A stretch of DNA of 7,786 nucleotides. Source: Firmicutes bacterium UBA4874 (lineage in GTDB: Bacteria > Bacillota > Clostridia > Caldicoprobacterales > DTU083). Both the position numbers and the translations under genes were made by a program. Numbering within the stretch: position 1 is the stretch's first letter; the number at the start of each line of letters is the position of its first letter. Where the stretch lies: contig DHDO01000110.1 of the NCBI GenBank assembly GCA_002399435.1, forward strand, positions 1-7,786. The letters are read 5' to 3'. The notes beneath the pieces are model-generated. The model ran no database searches and was not told the origin of the DNA. It saw only the letters and a list, made by a program, of their open reading frames with translations. Shown here piece after piece: positions 4,110-7,786 of this stretch.

Positions 4110-7100
4110 ATGCTGCATCCAGTTCAGTTAGGAAAGAGAACCAGGATGAGTTATTCCAAGATCGATGAGGTTCTGGATATGCCAAATCTAATCGAGGTGC
4201 AAAAAAACTCATACAAATGGTTTCTCGAAAAGGGGCTCCAGGAGGTTTTCGATGATATATCTCCCATCTCAGACTATTCCGAGAATCTTATTCTGGAATT
4301 CGTGGATTACTATTTGGATGATGATCCCAAATACTCTGTGGATGAGTGTAAGGAAAGGGATGTTACGTATTCCAAATCTCTCAAGGTACGTGTCCGGTTA
4401 ATCAACCGGGAAACCGGTGAAGTGAAAGAACAGGAAGTATTTATGGGAGACTTTCCGATCATGACCGACCAGGGCACCTTCATTATCAATGGGGCAGAAC
4501 GTGTCATCGTCAGCCAGCTGGTTCGCTCGCCCAGCGTCTATTATGCAGAGCAGGTGGATAAAACAGGCAAAAAGCTGTATTCCGCCACAGTCATACCGAA
4601 CCGGGGCGCATGGCTGGAATACGAAACCGATTCCAATGATGTATTGTCCGTGCGTGTGGACCGTACCCGAAAAATCAATGTTACCGTTCTTCTGAGGGCA
4701 CTGGGATATGGAACGGATGCTCAGATCAAGGATCTTCTGGGAGAAGATGAGATCCTTTCCGCCACCATTGACAGTGATAATACCAATTCTGTGGAAGAAG
4801 GAATGCTGGAGGTCTACAAGCGTCTCCGACCCGGAGAGCCTCCCACAGTGGACAGTGCCAGTCAGTTGATCCGTTCCCTTTTTTTTGATCCGAAGCGCTA
4901 TGATCTGGCAAGGGTGGGTCGATATAAATTCAACAAGAAGCTGGCTCTTGCAGCCCGTATTTCCGGACAGCGCATGGCAGAGCAGGTTGTGAACCCGACC
5001 ACCGGAGAGATTCTGGCAGAATCCGGAGAAAAGATTACCCGCAAGGCAGCAGAGTCCATTCAGAATGCGGGGGTAAATGCCGTTTTTATTCAGCTGGACA
5101 ATGGGGGTACGGCAAAAATCATTGGCAACCACTTTATTGATGCCGGAAGTTACCTGGATTTTGATCCGCTGGAGGCAGGCATCACGGATAAGGTGTATTA
5201 TCCGGAATTCCAGGCCATTCTGGAGAAGAATCTGAATGAGAAGGATCTAAAGGAAGAATTGAAGAGCTCTCACGACAAACTGATGCCAAAGCATATTCTG
5301 ATTGATGATATTGTTGCTTCCATCAGCTATAATCTGCATTTGTCGGATGGGATCGGACATGTGGATGATATCGATCATCTCGGGAACAGGAGGCTTCGCT
5401 CTGTCGGAGAGCTGCTTCAGAACCAGTTCCGCATTGGATTGTCCAGAATGGAGCGGGTTGTAAAGGAAAGGATGACGATTCAGGATGTGGATGTGATCAC
5501 TCCGCAGGCACTGATCAATATCCGTCCGGTTTCCGCCGCCATCAAGGAGTTTTTCGGGAGCAGCCAGCTGTCCCAGTTCATGGATCAGACCAATCCTCTG
5601 GCTGAGCTGACTCATAAGAGAAGGCTGAGTGCCCTGGGACCTGGTGGCCTGAGCCGGGATCGGGCTGGATTTGAGGTACGTGATGTGCACTATTCCCACT
5701 ACAGCCGCATGTGTCCGATTGAGACCCCGGAAGGTCCCAATATTGGTCTGATTGGTTCTCTGAGCACCTATGCGAGAATCAATGAATACGGCTTTATTGA
5801 AGCGCCTTATCGCAAGGTGGATCATGACAAAAACGTTGTTACCGATGAGATTGTTTATCTTACGGCGGATGAAGAGGATGAATATATCATTGCTCAGGGC
5901 AACGAAGCACTGGACGAGGAAGGACACTTCATCAACGAGCGTGTCATGGTGAGACTCCGTGAGGATATTTTCGAGATTTCCCGGGACCAGGTGGACTTTA
6001 TGGATGTATCGCCGAAGCAGTTGGTTTCCGTGGCCACGGCAATGATACCCTTTCTGGAAAATGACGATGCCAACCGTGCTTTGATGGGATCCAACATGCA
6101 GCGGCAGGCTGTTCCCCTGATCAAGCCGGAAGCTCCCATTGTGGGCACCGGTATGGAGTATAAGGCGGCCAGGGATTCCGGAGTTGTGATTTTGGCGAAG
6201 GAAGCCGGCGTAGTCCGGAAAGTGGATGCCAATTATGTCCTGATCAAGGGGGACGACGGCAAGGAATACCGCTATAAATTACTAAAGTACAAACGATCCA
6301 ACCAGGGAACCTGTATTAATCAGAGACCGATTGTTTCTGAAGGCGAGCGGGTTTCCAAAGGGCAGATTATCGTTGACGGACCGTCCACCGATGAGGGGGA
6401 GGTTGCGCTGGGCCGCAATGTGCTGATCGGCTTTATGAGTTGGGAAGGCTATAACTATGAAGACGCCGTCCTGATCAGTGAGAAGCTGGTTCGGAACGAT
6501 GTCTTTACCTCCATCCATATTGAAGAATATGAATCGGATGCCCGGGATACCAAGCTGGGTCCCGAGGAGATCACACGGGATATCCCGAATGTGGGGGAAG
6601 ATGCTTTAAAGGATCTGGATGAGCGGGGCATTATCCGAATTGGTGCAGAGGTGCAGGCTGGAGACATTCTGGTGGGCAAGGTAACTCCCAAGGGGGAGAC
6701 TGAGCTGACGGCAGAGGAACGTTTGCTTCGTGCTATTTTTGGGGAAAAAGCCCGTGAGGTCCGGGATACTTCCCTGAAGGTGCCTCACGGGGAAAGCGGC
6801 ATCATTGTGGATGTGAAGGTCTTTCTGCGGGAGAACGGCGACGAGCTGCCCCCTGGTGTCAATCAGCTGGTTCGTTGCTATATTGCGCAAAAGAGAAAAA
6901 TATCCGTTGGAGATAAAATGTCCGGACGACATGGGAACAAGGGTGTGATTTCCCGGGTGCTGCCGGAGGAGGATATGCCATTCCTGCCGGATGGGACGCC
7001 TCTTGAAATCTGCCTGAACCCGCTGGGAGTTCCGTCCCGTATGAATATCGGTCAGGTGTTGGAAGTGCATCTGGGCCTGGCTGCAAAAGAGCTGGGATGG

Positions 7101-7786
7101 CATATTGCCACTCCGGTTTTTGACGGGGCATCCGAGATTGATATCATGGATACTCTGGAAAAAGCCAATTTCAGCCGTGACGGAAAGCTCACAGTTTATG
7201 ACGGACGTACCGGGGAAGCCTTTGACAACCGGGTAACGGTAGGATATATGTATTTCCTGAAGCTGGCTCACCTGGTGGACGACAAGATTCATGCACGCTC
7301 CACCGGACCTTATTCGCTGGTGACGCAGCAGCCGCTGGGCGGCAAGGCACAGTTCGGCGGGCAGCGCTTCGGTGAGATGGAAGTCTGGGCCCTGGAGGCG
7401 TATGGCGCAGCTCATACCCTGCAGGAGATCCTGACGGTGAAATCCGATGATGTGGTTGGCAGGGTCAAGACCTATGAAGCAATCGTGAAAGGCGAAAATA
7501 TCCCGGAGCCCGGAGCTCCGGAGGCTTTCAAGGTTCTGATCAAGGAACTGCAGAGTCTGGCCCTTGATGTGAAGGTGCTGAGCGATAAAAACGAAGAGAT
7601 CATCATGAAAGAATCCGACGATGATGATGTGGATGATTTGGATATCAATATCGAAGGACGCGAGGAACAGGCGCCGGAAGAAGAGTCGGAGGAATATGAA
7701 GACGATGAGCTGGATCTGGATCTGGACAATATTGCAGCCATTCCGGGTATGGATGAGGACGAAAACGATGATTCCGACGAATCGGA
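4110..7786 (+). CDS. rpoB: DNA-directed RNA polymerase subunit beta (3' end missing)
   Basis: Forms one side of the RNA polymerase cleft and, with beta-prime, the active centre. 1225 codons are visible with no stop. Landmarks: [19 protein letters not shown] (about 118-136) with RSPSV (139-143); rifampicin cluster I at codons 483-509 (5556-5636), with D492, H502 and S507 matching sensitive residues D516, H526 and S531 of E. coli; [29 protein letters not shown] with E784 and D785 (E. coli E813/D814); [10 protein letters not shown] from 937; and [20 protein letters not shown] from 1086. The start is ATG 4110 (MLHPVQ...), 8 nt after AAAGGGGTG. ATG 4104, in frame (MCMLHPVQ), is too close to that site. 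Residues 1168-1225 form an acidic tail. rpoC is expected next, beyond the window. Confidence 0.97.
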   Translation, partial: MLHPVQLGKRTRMSYSKIDEVLDMPNLIEVQKNSYKWFLEKGLQEVFDDISPISDYSENLILEFVDYYLDDDPKYSVDECKERDVTYSKSLKVRVRLINRETGEVKEQEVFMGDFPIMTDQGTFIINGAERVIVSQLVRSPSVYYAEQVDKTGKKLYSATVIPNRGAWLEYETDSNDVLSVRVDRTRKINVTVLLRALGYGTDAQIKDLLGEDEILSATIDSDNTNSVEEGMLEVYKRLRPGEPPTVDSASQLIRSLFFDPKRYDLARVGRYKFNKKLALAARISGQRMAEQVVNPTTGEILAESGEKITRKAAESIQNAGVNAVFIQLDNGGTAKIIGNHFIDAGSYLDFDPLEAGITDKVYYPEFQAILEKNLNEKDLKEELKSSHDKLMPKHILIDDIVASISYNLHLSDGIGHVDDIDHLGNRRLRSVGELLQNQFRIGLSRMERVVKERMTIQDVDVITPQALINIRPVSAAIKEFFGSSQLSQFMDQTNPLAELTHKRRLSALGPGGLSRDRAGFEVRDVHYSHYSRMCPIETPEGPNIGLIGSLSTYARINEYGFIEAPYRKVDHDKNVVTDEIVYLTADEEDEYIIAQGNEALDEEGHFINERVMVRLREDIFEISRDQVDFMDVSPKQLVSVATAMIPFLENDDANRALMGSNMQRQAVPLIKPEAPIVGTGMEYKAARDSGVVILAKEAGVVRKVDANYVLIKGDDGKEYRYKLLKYKRSNQGTCINQRPIVSEGERVSKGQIIVDGPSTDEGEVALGRNVLIGFMSWEGYNYEDAVLISEKLVRNDVFTSIHIEEYESDARDTKLGPEEITRDIPNVGEDALKDLDERGIIRIGAEVQAGDILVGKVTPKGETELTAEERLLRAIFGEKAREVRDTSLKVPHGESGIIVDVKVFLRENGDELPPGVNQLVRCYIAQKRKISVGDKMSGRHGNKGVISRVLPEEDMPFLPDGTPLEICLNPLGVPSRMNIGQVLEVHLGLAAKELGWHIATPVFDGASEIDIMDTLEKANFSRDGKLTVYDGRTGEAFDNRVTVGYMYFLKLAHLVDDKIHARSTGPYSLVTQQPLGGKAQFGGQRFGEMEVWALEAYGAAHTLQEILTVKSDDVVGRVKTYEAIVKGENIPEPGAPEAFKVLIKELQSLALDVKVLSDKNEEIIMKESDDDDVDDLDINIEGREEQAPEEESEEYEDDELDLDLDNIAAIPGMDEDENDDSDES

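Noticed and set aside
4200..4208. Slippery heptamer A-AAA-AAC in the rpoB frame at codons 31-33
   Set aside because: It encodes the conserved Q-K-N; a -1 shift soon meets a TGA and no strong stimulatory structure is evident, so programmed frameshifting is unlikely.
4398..5132. 244-residue minus-strand frame within rpoB
   Set aside because: Antisense to conserved RpoB sequence; no start signal or recognisable domain.
6606..7415. 269-residue minus-strand frame within rpoB
   Set aside because: It is antisense to highly conserved RpoB motifs; long shadows are expected opposite such genes.
1..7786. CRISPR array, insertion sequence, prophage or defence system
   Set aside because: No repeat-spacer arrays, transposase motifs or terminal repeats are visible; all coding space is accounted for by core housekeeping genes.

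Overview
The window is a core translation/transcription cluster in the order (tuf)-rpmG-secE-nusG-rplK-rplA-rplJ-rplL-rpoB, all on the + strand. It suggests a member of the Clostridia (Bacillota). The reasons are the strong AAGGAGG-type ribosome binding sites, the RpoB N-terminus of the HPVQ/RMSYSKI type followed by a conserved LIEVQ/WFLE segment, the four-cysteine L33, a Firmicutes-type L10 leader, and AT-rich intergenic DNA with consensus sigma-A promoters. The species cannot be named from the sequence.

Layout. Bases 1-36 are the last 11 codons and stop of tuf (EF-Tu), closed by a strong intrinsic terminator (83-117). A promoter region with two overlapping -35/-10 sets (134-175) starts a leader of about 155 nt and then rpmG (L33), secE, nusG, rplK (L11) and rplA (L1). 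The 274-nt rplA-rplJ gap holds a consensus TTGACA-N17-TATAAT promoter and an L10 leader RNA, followed by rplJ (L10) and rplL (L7/L12). A strong terminator (3825-3867) follows rplL. The 317-nt rplL-rpoB gap then carries a separate extended -10 promoter embedded in dyad repeats, and an AT-rich leader of about 175 nt. rpoB runs off the right edge after 1225 codons, within an acidic tail; rpoC is expected beyond.

How the genes work together. SecE is the small subunit of the SecYEG translocon. NusG binds RNA polymerase, whose beta subunit is rpoB. L11, L1 and the L10(L7/L12)n stalk form the factor-binding regions of the 50S subunit where EF-Tu acts. The sequence supports at least three transcription units (rpmG-to-rplA, rplJL, rpoB-), so stalk proteins and RNA polymerase can be controlled separately although adjacent.

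The gene content is conventional, and I found no novel multi-gene system. The items most worth checking are regulatory: dyads covering both promoter boxes of rpoB, a GNRA-type palindrome inside the rplJ promoter spacer, a distant nusG Shine-Dalgarno with a possible bridging hairpin, a mini-ORF whose stop overlaps the rpmG start, a start-stop ATGTGA at secE, and a Ser where RpoB usually has Gly in the RSPGV segment near the rifampicin pocket.
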